Shown piece by piece: positions 44,501 through 49,331 of a stretch of 64,000 nucleotides of DNA; within the stretch, counting starts at the first letter, position 1; every line of letters starts with the position of its first letter. The stretch spans positions 41,491,380-41,555,379 of the forward strand of contig CM046303.1 of assembly GCA_025267735.1 (NCBI GenBank). The letters are read 5' to 3'. The notes under the pieces were generated by a model, which was not told where the DNA came from, did no database searches, and was given only the letters and a program-made list of their open reading frames with translations. The position numbers and the translations under genes were made by a program. Source of the stretch: Mactra quadrangularis. Its lineage: Eukaryota; Mollusca; Bivalvia; Venerida; Mactridae.

Positions 44501-47099
44501 GATTAAACCACCGAATATTATGGAGAATGTACTCAGTATAATGATCAAACCACCCAGTATAATGAAGAAAGCACCCAATATAATGATCAAACCACCGAAT
44601 ATAATGACGAATGTACTCAATATAATGATCAAACCACCGAATATAATGAAGAATGCACTTTATATAATGATCAAACCACCGAGTATAATGAAGAATGTAC
44701 TTTATATAATGATCAAACCACCGAGCATAATGAAGATTGCACTTTATATAATGTTCAAACCCCCGAATATAATGAGGAATGTACTTTATATAATGATTAA
44801 ACTACCGAGTATAATGAAGAATGTACTCAGTATAATGATCAAACCACCGAGTATAACATAGAATGTACTTTATATAATGATCAAACCACCGAGTATAATG
44901 AAGAATGTACTTTATATAATGATCAAACCACCGAGTATAATGAAGAATGTACTTTATATAATGATCAAACCACCGAGTATAATGAAAACACTCAATGTAA
45001 TAATTTAACCACCGAGTATTATGAAGAATGCACCTTGTATAATGATCAAACCACTTCATATATTGAAGAATGCACTCAATATAATGATTAAACCACCGGG
45101 TATAATGATCAAACCACTTTATATATTGAAAGAAGCACTCAATATAATGAACAAACTACTTAATATAATGTTATTTCAACATAACAACGTTAGTGAATGT
45201 GCGTATAAGACAGTCAAGGCTTTCCATACTACCGCTAACTGATCTTTTGCCTTGCAGAATAAACATTTCTCCAGCTTGTCGAATAAACTAGTACAGATTG
45301 ACACTAACCTAAGATTCTCTATATACTTTGTTTTATAATGTTTCTTCTCATTTTCTTTCAGACTTGAAGACAATGTTCTACACGTAAATACAAAGTATCC
45401 AAATATATTGGTAGAAATTAGTTATGATAATGGTGAAACTTGGATCACGTATACAGAATCAAAAATACAAGAATCAGACATTTATTCCTGTCTGTTAAGA
45501 ACCAAGTACGTGCTTACAAGCGCAATATGACCTTTTTGTGTTGGTGCGCCGTAAAACCAAAAACAAACAAACAAACGTGCTTACAAGTTTATGGCATTGA
45601 GTTCAGAAAAATGGAGCAAAATATTGATAAGAAAACATGGTTTTAGTGTCTGAAATGTACAGGCGCTTTTGATCTCGTTTTTGGAAAACATTATTGAAAG
45701 AATCCAAATTAGGGACTGAAACAGAGCAAAAGTTGCATTTATGCCTTTTTTGTTCCGCCCCAGCGCTGTCATGGTAACTTGGAAAGCCAGTCACCAAAGG
45801 AATACCTTGGCCAAGTTGCATTTCTGTCAGTCAATTGGTAATAAAAATGAGAGTCTTGAAATAGCCCTAGCGCGTTAAAGTGAAAAACTGCCATTTTTTA
45901 CCCATTTTGGAATCTGTACGTACAATCCCTGAGCATACTTTTCGCATATATTCTGAACATCATAGTTCTTTTAACGCATCTATATAGTCTATATACAGTT
46001 CAACTGAATCTGATCATAACGAAACAGAATTTATTACAAACAGCATAAACGCAAGAAATCGTACTAATTCTTTATCTAACATCTACTCAATCCTGAGTAT
46101 CCTGTTACTCCCAGTAGGAAATGGCCAAGCCCTAAGTTAAATGTACTACAATCGAGGTAACCAATCCCATCAATACAAGAAAAGATTAATGCAAAGCATT
46201 AAATACAGCCGGATAGTGGTACCATTATGTGTACATACGTCAAAAGGGAAGACAAAGATATATGCGGCAAAAAAAATACTTCCAGCTGTATTGTCAAACC
46301 TATTTTGACTTAATGGCCGCCTTCATGAGTGAGTTAGACAGTAATTACACAGTAACAGCCGAAAAGTTCTGCATGCAGAGACAGTACCTGTCAGTAACTT
46401 ACTACAGACAAGTACAAATAACTAACTTTTACATCATGCATTTAGCACTTTGTATACCATTAACCCGATCTAAAATTCTCAGCTCTGGCACTTGGCTTAT
46501 TTACCGCGAGTCTGTAGCAAATCTGTTCACGGAGACGTGCGTTAAATATGTACGGTACGTGTTTTTTTTAGCCTGAACCTCAATTTAGGGGAGCAAATAT
46601 TTTACAATGTCTTAAAATATAAATTCAGGATAAAATGCTCTTTAAAATGTCCCCCAAAAAGCGCAAAATTTTATTGCATTACTATAAAGCTAAAATTAAT
46701 GCAATTTCTCACTGTCAACATTTGTAAATAAAAAAGGAGGACACAGTTAAAAATAGAAATCATGAACTGCTCCTACCATGGTCATCAGATTCTGACGACT
46801 CCAATATACCACCGGCCTTCAGGCCGGTGGTAAATAATGGCGTATCTGTTCGAACCTTGCGACGGCAATCATTATCATTATGGTTAAACATTTTAAAAAT
46901 ATTTCATTAGTGATAGGTTCGAACTGATGACGCTTTTTGATATCAAAAAATGATTCTTTTCTTCAGGTCAAGAACAGGAGATGTATATAGTCGTTCAGTG
47001 GAAATCCAGTTTTCTTTGATGTCATCGTCGACGTCATTATGGTCATGGCTGACGTCACTTATCGTTCTCTTTGCTTTTTCTTTGAATTTGACAGTATGA
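14404..47099 (+). CDS. chitobiase-type GH20 beta-N-acetylhexosaminidase, paralog 1
   Basis: Joined exons 14404-14584, 14876-15369, 21250-21490, 38219-38390, 38786-39297, 39858-39992, 40608-40686, 41070-41304, 41995-42247, 45362-45505 and 46967-47099 give 859 codons in one frame, including the stop. The 5' end is missing. Domains in order: CHB_HEX carbohydrate-binding-like domain (exon a into b), GH20b accessory domain (b-c), GH20 TIM barrel (d-i) with the catalytic Asp-Glu pair in HIGGDEVPKGAW (exon e, codons 39233-39238), and a C-terminal chitobiase-type domain (i-k). The family hydrolyses terminal N-acetylglucosamine or N-acetylgalactosamine by substrate-assisted catalysis. The Ser-rich end and final hydrophobic stretch suggest a GPI or membrane anchor. 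Large introns are loaded with transposons. Confidence 0.9.
14876..15369 (+). CDS. GH20 paralog 1, exon b
   Basis: Acceptor ATTTTCAG, donor CTG/GTTAGT. At 494 bp it is identical in length to the matching exon of paralog 2. It encodes the rest of CHB_HEX (LNCGLRNNHVLGGLYYL, NRYSLAARSDYMPNWYVTS) and the link toward GH20b (YKVVPTPRNVTSPSSEV). Confidence 0.9.
15414..15668. mobile_element. MITE with terminal inverted repeats, 255 bp
   Basis: The left end GTGCGTAAATATTGACCC is repeated inverted at the right end. It lies in intron b/c just after the exon b donor. Confidence 0.7.
15669..16277. other. intron sequence and possible LINE 5' UTR
   Basis: AT-rich, with no supported exon. The 5' end of the following LINE must lie somewhere here, but no target duplication was found to fix it. 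Confidence 0.4.
16278..17405 (+). CDS. LINE 1 ORF1 protein (coiled coil plus RRM-like, Transposase_22 type)
   Basis: The 375 residues start with a basic, Lys/Ser-rich tail (MGGKRKKDKDSPPSN). A long coiled coil follows (about 80-205), with heptads such as KLEFIMAKVSKIESIETK. Next is DNLVFLGIPEG, the start of an L1 ORF1-like RNA-binding domain, then IDRAHRTGS and RPIIVKFMN, and a C-terminal domain with KRKLLYPIMKQAKESGKRA. Such proteins trimerise and coat the element RNA. The stop is TAA at 17403-17405. Confidence 0.8.
   Translation: MGGKRKKDKDSPPSNQPKSKREAVMNSSQLPSSQSTKLQDKQASDLSMNNSISQELTYPTQQCVQNPASPVLSQASSVLTQQPEFITDLTSKLEFIMAKVSKIESIETKLAKLNIIENQQQNILSRLDKLETSVYDHKISIDDTMKKLCEIERSQSFITNEYDKVKVDLQHTKDELHKVQGEVKKLSSMNSDLKLDNTKLNDNLLDLQCRSMRDNLVFLGIPEGCSGFSHDIHTTSSTTPGPAIRPTYTDVTRGSEDCTSLIMDFCKSVLKIQDVDNNVSIDRAHRTGSRSTGKPRPIIVKFMNTNSKLAVKNALRSVNLKSTPYAVFDQYPPAVQEKRKLLYPIMKQAKESGKRAVMVQDKLYINNVLYTDSDK
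17406..20849 (+). CDS. LINE 1 ORF2 (APE endonuclease and reverse transcriptase)
   Basis: About 1148 codons are open in the same frame as ORF1, starting directly after its TAA. The endonuclease motifs come in order: GSWNIEG, LSETW, GDLNAR, VIDYALLS and SPHRPI (Pro where Asp is usual in SDH). The reverse transcriptase shows GKCAGIDNLIPEIF, FVDFQKAFDTV, GVKQGESLSPLLF and the catalytic LLFADDTVLF (FADD codons 19674-19685). A Cys/His motif, CKNCN followed by H and C, lies near the end. No ATG occurs in frame before codon 201 (18006), inside the endonuclease, so translation must use readthrough, reinitiation or a non-AUG start. Confidence 0.85.
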   Translation, partial: YTGEECVIAIGSWNIEGLKSCRDDVEFQNIVTNFDLIFLSETWQKISHEFDDFIPGYKCIDIPRPESLNCTKRGHGGICLFIKDSVLPGIHVVDTNVCGIIWVKLSKSFFNIENDLYVCFSYIPPCNSIYFNAYDDSHFDLIEQGIRKYSELGNLAILGDLNARSGVQNDYLEQTHNICNFINSVDDLEVNDVSDLPQRSSMDKIHNSSGIKLLDICHCSDLRILNGRFGNDAGVGDYTYISSTGSSVIDYALLSQCCFPLIHDFIVHDLCSFSPHRPIQLTLCLNYKKHVKESIVNDSKIRWNHAKCSLFNDILSDNSNHLSLLVDDIKDEKIDFDQGFNTFADTLYNITRSVHNPSNSNTRNNFNSSTRCSKNNEWFNNECRLARAQLNRANKSYNKHRSHHTRENLINCRRIYRSVKRRAKFVLKNKQKEYLHNISKSNPRKFWQEVRKMRGSKKKEGDIENIEFFNHFKDLFSSVDNFSNLTVENELKGDNLSSSQVDQLDRPFTHDEVKKAILSLKLGKCAGIDNLIPEIFIYGTDVLTPIICNLFNFMFDNSLYPEAWFKSFIVPIPKKGNLNDVNDYRGLSITSIFAKIFSSLLDTRLRYWAENNNLLSDFQFGFRAKRSTVDCVYILHTLLNKVIKYEKKKMYCCFVDFQKAFDTVYRNGIWYKLLEIGCSSKIVNMLKSMYSSVKSCVKAHGSLSDFFDSYTGVKQGESLSPLLFLFFINDMYDTINSDNLQTNVINIDELQIFLLLFADDTVLFSYTIEGLQTLVDKLDNYCLKWGITINVNKTVVMTFKSGTRHENINVSLKGKLLNNVDCFNYLGVPLSFNGSFYKTQKLLSQQAMKALFSLQSLFDVLPLKIREKLKLFDSMVAPILNYASPLWGFHSAPDIERVHLKFLKRILGVKTRTPNCIVYGEVGRFPFLVLRKINIIKYWGKIVNNKESLIHKIYKNQINENGDIPNKTSWTYKLKTLLCELGFNYVWDKQIIDNYEIKIICERIKDQYLQNWHSIKNNSNKLSCYNVFKKDFAFEKYLDSIINDKHRISLTQLRCTSHKLNIEKFRYDNSNNQTLLLCKNCNLNQIENEYHLVLVCPKYRELRFKHLPKYFHSWPTINKFNILMQSNKESTYKKLAYFIHAAFKERN
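21250..21490 (+). CDS. GH20 paralog 1, exon c
   Basis: Acceptor CTTTACAG, donor AG/GTATAA. It encodes the GH20b accessory domain, recognisable from NERPGAFYGVQTLVSLIEG and ending IRDKPR. Exon d restores the codons PRYSYRGLMID across an intron of 16.7 kb. Confidence 0.85.
21511..21712 (+). mobile_element. SINE family A, head truncated
   Basis: The body begins at GGGAGGTTATTCCC and contains GTGGAAGGGTAGGTGAGTAC and GGTCCAGAAAAGCTAGG; the tail is GACACGGCGTTAAACCC. It lies just after exon c. Confidence 0.75.
21733..23185. mobile_element. non-autonomous hAT-like element with exact 8-bp target duplication
   Basis: CAGGTAAC at 21725-21732 and 23186-23193 directly flanks the element. The termini are TAGTGATG and CATCACTA, and subterminal AATCGGTT-type repeats lie at both ends. 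No transposase frame is seen in its 1453 bp. Confidence 0.85.
23589..23623 (-). repeat. dispersed 35-39 bp repeat, copy 1
   Basis: On the minus strand it reads CGTAGCGAATGGCCGAGG then TGTTCCGAATG. Related copies lie at 26289-26327 (minus), 36724-36762 (plus) and, diverged, 42264-42296 (minus). Here a short inverted partner follows at 23636-23652. Confidence 0.6.
23772..26110. mobile_element. fold-back DNA element with about 560-bp inverted arms
   Basis: The ends are CACTGTCTAGATCGTGAAAC and its inverse, flanked by a 5-bp duplication CTAAT (23767-23771 and 26111-26115). The left arm runs to about 24335 and the right arm from about 25155, interrupted by a nested insertion. The arms share an accidental open frame (containing QMKLYNAFGPEYFSNYHAK), which explains two short mirrored ORFs. 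The centre (24340-25150) has no transposase; a short ORF at 24799-25038 is unassigned. CACTG ends with a 5-bp duplication hint at a Transib- or Chapaev-like relative, unproven. Confidence 0.8.
25346..25723. mobile_element. nested insertion in the right arm of the fold-back element
   Basis: GGAACGATGT at the left and ACATCGTTCC at the right bound about 378 bp absent from the matching left arm. A second inverted copy (AACATCGTTCC, 25361-25371) makes a hairpin at the left end. Confidence 0.6.
26289..26327 (-). repeat. dispersed 39-bp repeat, copy 2
   Basis: On the minus strand it matches 36724-36762 at all but about one position, including GCAGCGAATGGCCGAG and GTTCCGAATGTATCG. Confidence 0.65.
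26328..27374. repeat. intron stretch with an imperfect 160-bp duplication
   Basis: Two diverged copies of a roughly 160-bp unit occupy about 26860-27180, sharing AACATCATTGCGATTTGTA and GTTGGTGGCAGAACC. The rest is AT-rich and featureless. A small AGTGATGTTTC/GAAACATCACT inverted pair lies at 26368-26411. Confidence 0.5.
27375..28320. repeat. tandem array, about 117-bp unit, eight copies
   Basis: The word CTTGTCCGG recurs at 27418, 27535, 27653, 27772, 27890, 28001, 28118 and 28230, with spacings of 111-119 bp. The commonest spacings are near 117 bp, that is 39 codons, so long repetitive frames stay open on both strands (minus strand: MSQEQLGTKAKPKLKLKLRT). These frames are not called as genes. 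Confidence 0.85.
28898..32233 (-). pseudogene. LINE 2 ORF2 (2A-like leader, endonuclease, reverse transcriptase) with one in-frame UAG
   Basis: The frame runs 1112 codons from ATG at 32233 to 28898 and is broken only by TAG at 31997-31999. The N-terminus has a hydrophobic run and GDIHPNPGP (32101-32075), a 2A-like motif. Endonuclease motifs: HYNVASF, FTETW, TGDFNL, SIIDLIF and RYHCPV (His-Cys in place of the usual SDH). Reverse transcriptase: GKACGPDNINSRVLK, FCDISKAFDRVWH, GVPQGSILGPLLF and the catalytic LFADDTSLY. A C-terminal Cys/His motif is CPCGKIETTEHYFLEC. The break falls inside the endonuclease, so this copy is probably inactive. Confidence 0.85.
32075..32101 (-). other. 2A-like ribosome-skipping motif GDIHPNPGP
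   Basis: The consensus of 2A peptides is D-x-E-x-N-P-G-P. Here D-I-H-P-N-P-G-P follows a hydrophobic run at the N-terminus of a LINE ORF2, the place where APE-type LINEs are known to carry 2A sequences. His replaces the usual Glu, so skipping activity is uncertain. Confidence 0.55.
32271..32820. other. intron stretch upstream of LINE 2
   Basis: No exon or clear repeat recognised; it may include the 5' UTR of LINE 2. Confidence 0.4.
32820..35420. repeat. complex satellite-like tandem region, nested periods
   Basis: The words GCTTAGAACAAGTTACAGAG, ATTTAAATACATAGGTACAG and GTTAGATGTTTGTG recur throughout. A block at 33838-33960 recurs almost unchanged at 34748-34870, giving a higher-order period of about 910 bp over subunits of roughly 180-200 bp. 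The 5' half (32820-33550) is more diverged. No coding potential was seen. Confidence 0.8.
35421..36510. other. intron stretch with a diverged MITE
   Basis: AT-rich. At 35908-36020 a diverged relative of the 9392 palindrome occurs (AACTGTCAAGACATGAACAA, CACGGTGA). No exon was seen. Confidence 0.45.
36510..36660. other. GC-rich island with a short hairpin
   Basis: About 150 bp are much richer in G, C and CpG than the surroundings, with the stem GTCGGTGCT/AGCACCGAC at about 36583-36605. No RNA family or gene was recognised. Confidence 0.4.
36724..36762 (+). repeat. dispersed 39-bp repeat, copy 3
   Basis: Near-identical to the minus strand of 26289-26327; it contains GCAGCGAATGGCCGAGGAG. Confidence 0.65.
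36841..37110. mobile_element. MITE with 30-bp inverted repeats, 270 bp
   Basis: The left arm TATAGCTCGTTTAGGATAAC and the right arm, read inverted, TATAGCTCGTATAGGATAAC match at about 28 of 30 positions. The interior is AT-rich and non-coding. Confidence 0.8.
37220..37425 (+). mobile_element. possible tRNA-derived SINE, separate family
   Basis: ATGGTATAGTGGAAGTATGC resembles the 5' half of tRNA-Asp, and GGAATCGATTAC stands where a B box should be. GTCCAGGAAGGTTGG and GCCGCTG near the end loosely resemble family A. Confidence 0.45.
37426..38218. other. end of intron c/d, nothing recognised
   Basis: AT-rich; it ends in the polypyrimidine-poor acceptor ACAATTTCAG of exon d. Confidence 0.45.
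38219..38390 (+). CDS. GH20 paralog 1, exon d
   Basis: Donor GAG/GTATGT. It encodes the first strand and helix of the GH20 barrel: YRGLMIDTARNFKPV, MYKLNKLHFHLTDDEGWR, ending PELTE. The LHFHLTDDEGW word is a hallmark of GH20 enzymes. At 172 bp it is the same length as in paralog 2. Confidence 0.9.
38786..39297 (+). CDS. GH20 paralog 1, exon e (catalytic exon)
   Basis: Acceptor TTTATCCAG, donor AG/GTAATT. It encodes IGGKRCHSE, TVDEYKSILKYANDRHVEV, PEIEIPGHASAAI, then DPCLNSSYNF and HIGGDEVPKGAW with the catalytic Asp-Glu. The frame upstream of the acceptor (38672-38785) is intronic. Confidence 0.9.
39298..39857. other. intron e/f of paralog 1
   Basis: 560 bp without recognised features. Confidence 0.5.
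39858..39992 (+). CDS. GH20 paralog 1, exon f
   Basis: Acceptor GTTTACAG, donor GA/GTAACC. It encodes KRLQKYFMKKVSDIISSKG and LNLGVWDDGVYSEDKPDSRE, the barrel strand with the WDDG motif. It is too short for most ORF callers and was placed by homology with paralog 2 (also 135 bp). Confidence 0.85.
39993..40607. other. intron f/g of paralog 1
   Basis: 615 bp, AT-rich; no feature recognised. Paralog 3 has no intron at this place. Confidence 0.5.
40608..40686 (+). CDS. GH20 paralog 1, exon g
   Basis: Acceptor AATTCCAG, donor AAG/GTAAGC. The 79 bp encode NVYVYPWDTRGDNVKRVSEF and ADEGYK in the phase set by exon f. The longer open frame over this region is a different frame and spurious. Confidence 0.8.
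40799..40920 (+). mobile_element. SINE family A, 3' truncated
   Basis: CAGGTCGGTAGCGCAGTCGG (A box) and GAGTTCGAATCCTACCC (B box), then TTATACCCTTCCATGAAAAT; the rest is missing. It sits in intron g/h, the same intron that holds a SINE in paralog 2. Confidence 0.8.
41070..41304 (+). CDS. GH20 paralog 1, exon h
   Basis: Acceptor TGTTTCAG, donor G/GTACGA. It encodes ATHLYFDHTQEPDPEERGL, YWATRFTDTHKVFGLMPDD and a charged Pro-rich insert with KPCPKPRKPRN. The frame past the donor (VGTKTFIIGL) is intronic. The insert is the most variable part of the catalytic domain between paralogs. Confidence 0.85.
41575..41690 (+). repeat. dispersed repeat, unclassified, copy 3
   Basis: It matches 1-150: TTCAATGAGTCCGAGGATTC and CCAATTGGATCGCTTCA. 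It lies in intron h/i. Confidence 0.7.
41750..41811 (+). repeat. dispersed 58-bp repeat, copy 2
   Basis: It matches 13350-13407, including GACTATGACATCACAAATGC. Confidence 0.65.
41995..42247 (+). CDS. GH20 paralog 1, exon i
   Basis: Acceptor GATGTCAG, donor AG/GTATTT. It encodes the end of the barrel (GLEGTMFSETMRTEEEFYYM, FPRILALAERSWHKASWED) and leads to YRIPPPGV, where the C-terminal domain begins. At 253 bp it equals paralog 2. Confidence 0.9.
42610..43035 (-). repeat. 42-bp minisatellite, left array (inverted)
   Basis: About ten units. Read on the minus strand they match the right array (ATGATCAAACCACCGAGTAT). Confidence 0.85.
43270..43670. repeat. about 148-bp tandem repeat between the arrays, near three copies
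   Basis: TTTGGTGAACCT recurs near 43297, 43448 and 43592. Other shared words are CCCATATGGAGT and TGACCTTTGACCC. Confidence 0.75.
43517..43536 (-). promoter_or_regulatory. direct-repeat nuclear-receptor half-sites (DR1-like)
   Basis: The plus strand reads TGACCTTGACCTTTGACCCC. Its complement holds GGGTCA-A-AGGTCA (DR1 spacing) followed directly by AGGTCA. A weaker copy is at about 43371-43390. Function is inferred only from the motif. Confidence 0.3.
43722..45180 (+). repeat. 42-bp minisatellite, right array, over 30 units
   Basis: The unit is ATGATCAAACCACCGAGTAT followed by AATGAAGAATGCACTCAGTATA. Because 42 is a multiple of three, long frames stay open and translate as repeats of MIKPPSIMKNALSI and its shadows. 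No other gene signal supports translation. Confidence 0.9.
45362..45505 (+). CDS. GH20 paralog 1, exon j
   Basis: Acceptor TTCTTTCAG, donor AA/GTACGT. The 144 bp encode LEDNVLHVNTKYPNILVEIS, YDNGETWITY and YSCLLRT, the C-terminal chitobiase-type beta domain. Paralogs 2 and 3 have the same length. Confidence 0.85.
45506..46966. other. intron j/k of paralog 1
   Basis: Its first part (to about 46180) is duplicated at 48093-48490. A perfect 11-bp stem with a 2-base loop (ACCACCGGCCT/AGGCCGGTGGT) lies at 46808-46831. The open frame at 46229-46576 has no support. Confidence 0.6.
46967..47099 (+). CDS. GH20 paralog 1, exon k (C-terminus)
   Basis: Acceptor TTCTTCAG. It encodes KSRTGDVYSRSVEIQFS, a Ser-rich stretch (MSSSTS), and a hydrophobic end (WLTSLIVLFAFSLNLTV) with stop TGA 47097-47099. 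Small residues before a terminal hydrophobic run fit a GPI-attachment signal; a tail membrane anchor is the alternative. AATAAA at 47407-47412 is a possible polyadenylation signal. Confidence 0.8.
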
Positions 47100-47930
47100 G
47101 CTTTTTATAACTATTACTTACTGTTACAAATCCACAAGTAATATCTTGACGAGGTTCGTAAAGTAAGCTATATCACAGGAGCTTGACATACTGCATCATA
47201 GTTTGAAACATTCCCTCTTTCTTATAATATCTTTCATTGTAAGGGGGGATTTTTATGAAATGTGGATTTAAAATTAAAATAATTCTTCAAAACTTGTTTT
47301 CAAAACTTTTTGCATTCCAAAATGATTAGTCAATGCTTTAAATTCATTATGTATTCAAAAGACAGGGAGTGTGTTCTATTATATGCAGCTTTCTATATAC
47401 TATTTACAATAAAATACATGTACTTGAAAATCATAAGCGGATTTTATGAGACTTTGGGCTTATGGACGTTTTTTGCGAAACGACGTCACAAAGATGCGCC
47501 CAGTTTGATTACATTAACTTGCTGTAATCATTGCCTTAAATTCCTCCAGCACAAACACGATTTATTATGAAAATTAGTAAAGGGCACAATTATCAAGACC
47601 GACAACAAGTATATAATTTAACCCTTATAATGGCCAAATATGAAAAGCCTTTGCCGCCAGCAAAGAGCCAGGACAGCTGACACAACACATGGTGGCTGAC
47701 CTGGGTATTTGCTGTTGGCTGCTCATTGTCCAATTTTTATCCTGAAATCCCTAAAAATGACAATAGAAAGGTCTAAAATTTGAAGACGGACTAGTGCTTT
47801 GTGGGAATTTGGCATTGTAAGGATTAAGTCATTTTTGGCAAGTACCAGGCTTCAGGTTATAGTTAAGTTGGTTAAGTCGATGTCTACGGATACAGTTTTA
47901 TGTCTCATTATACTTAATAAATCTCCTCAT
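47100..47930. other. 3' flank of paralog 1
   Basis: AT-rich, probably containing the 3' UTR; no further feature recognised. Confidence 0.45.
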
Positions 47931-47940
47931 TTCTTTTTAG

Positions 47941-48092
47941 TCTTGAAAGCAGTTCTTCCCAGTACAATACAAAGTATTCAAATATAATGGTTGAAATTAG
48001 TTATGATAATGGTGACAACCATGATATTAACTTGAATCCCTCATACAGATTTCAAAATAAAAGAATCAGGACTTCCTGTCTGTTAAGAACCA
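47941..48092 (+). pseudogene. decayed duplicate of GH20 exon j
   Basis: After the acceptor-like TTCTTTTTAG the sequence follows exon j (YSNIMVEISYDNGD, then SCLLRT) at clearly recognisable similarity. A scrambled middle and a lost donor (AACCATACATG in place of AACCAAGTACG) show decay. It lies downstream of the terminal exon of paralog 1. Confidence 0.75.
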
Positions 48093-48490
48093 TACATGTA
48101 CGCCCTAACACAACACGTTAAATAAAACATATTATCTATTTCCTATGTTAGTTTTGCTTGAATTAATAGTTTCTTCGATTTGTTCGCTGATTCTGTTTGT
48201 AGATAGCTCTAGATCCCAGGACCTAAGACTTTAAACTAGTTCTTAGAATATACCACCGCCATTCACTGACACTTGTACTTACATTCCCTAAGCATGTTTT
48301 TCGGAATTCGTCTTAACATTATATTTCTTATTTCGCGTAGTCGTTATACAGTCAAACTGAATCGTACTGACTATCGTAGATCTTACTTAATCGTGAGTCT
48401 CCTGTTAACGCAGTAGGCATGACCAAGCCCTAAAATAAATGAAAGCTACAAGAATCGAAGTGACCACCCCCTTCTTATAATGATATATCT
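48093..48490 (+). repeat. duplicated intron flank accompanying the exon j copy
   Basis: It matches parts of 45505-46180: for example the AGTCAAACTGAATC region, CTTAATCGTGAGTCTCCTGT and GACCAAGCCCTAA. The duplication therefore carried exon j and its downstream intron. Confidence 0.65.
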
Positions 48491-48904
48491 ATATGTTCCT
48501 TGCAGCAGAAAAAGGATACATTCCACATTTAGATAATAAAAAATATGGTATTTTATCGTTAATTTTCAATATTTGATAACATCTATCTTACTTGAAGCGT
48601 TCTAGTGTCCATCAACTACTTCGATAGATATGGAATTAACCTAGTATAGACTAGTTGTGTATGTTTGAAGTGAAATAAGAAAATGCTCTTGTTTAGGATG
48701 CGTTTATTAAATCTAAAAATAAAAAAGGAAACGAGCTATAACACTCGAGTTTTTAGTCATATACAAATAAACATCTGTCATCAAATGACAAAACATACAT
48801 GAATACATATATTGTTAGTTTCTAAAATTGAAGACAGTGTGTCTCATAACGCACATGTGGTTAATATAACTACTATACTACCATATATCAGAAGATACAC
48901 ATGA

Positions 48905-49075
48905 TTTCATGGAGGTTAGTTGTCGGTTACTGACAGAACTATGTGCCTAGTAGCTGGTGAAGAGCTTAACAGAGATTTAGCCTTTCCAGACACGATGAGT
49001 AGGTTGACTGGCCGTTGTGATATGACTTATACAATGTGTTTCGACGGCGTTAAACTTAATCAAAACAAGAACAAA
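48905..49075 (+). mobile_element. SINE family B fragment (body and tail)
   Basis: GTCGGTTACTGACAGAACTA, GATGAGTAGGTTGACTGGCC and GACGGCGTTAAAC. It lies between the convergent ends of paralogs 1 and 2. Confidence 0.7.
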
Positions 49076-49186
49076 AAAAAACTCACGTTCGACAATTCTA
49101 AATCACTTCATTAGTAATTCATTATTCATTAAATCTGGAGTTCCGACAATAGACATAATACCGATAAATGTAGTATCATTTATAGA

Positions 49187-49331
49187 CTATGGGTTAAAAA
49201 TAAATGTTAAAATATTGAACAAACTAATAATTATAGTAATGATTGATAATGTTGATGTTGTTGTTACTGCTGATGATACTTCTGGTACTTGTACTGTTAT
49301 AGCTCTACTATGGACATTACTTGTCTTGGAT
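49187..49331 (-). CDS. GH20 paralog 2, exon k (C-terminus)
   Basis: Acceptor CTTTTCAG. It encodes SKTSNVHSRAITVQVPEV, a Ser/Thr-rich linker, and the hydrophobic end SIITIIISLFNILTFIF before stop TAG (49187-49189). It was placed by phase and by similarity to exon k of paralog 1. Confidence 0.8.

Larger units (their letters stand above)
42562..45229. mobile_element. 2.7-kb inverted element built from minisatellite arrays
   Basis: The ends GTATGGAAAGCCTTGACTGT and its inverse are flanked by TACC on both sides (42558-42561, 45230-45233), a possible 4-bp target duplication. The terminal arms of about 90 bp continue into oppositely oriented arrays of one 42-bp unit. There is no transposase. It lies in intron i/j of paralog 1, which is only 402 bp in paralog 2. 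Confidence 0.8.

Noticed and set aside
43658..45059. Long open frames over the 42-bp repeat on both strands
   Set aside because: They are direct products of a 42-bp unit with few stops. No start context, splice site or homology supports a gene.
43722..45180. CRISPR-like array
   Set aside because: The units are contiguous with no unique spacers and the DNA is eukaryotic; this is a minisatellite.
46229..46576. 115-codon ORF in intron j/k
   Set aside because: No homology or splice context. The low-complexity start and the position inside a host intron suggest chance.
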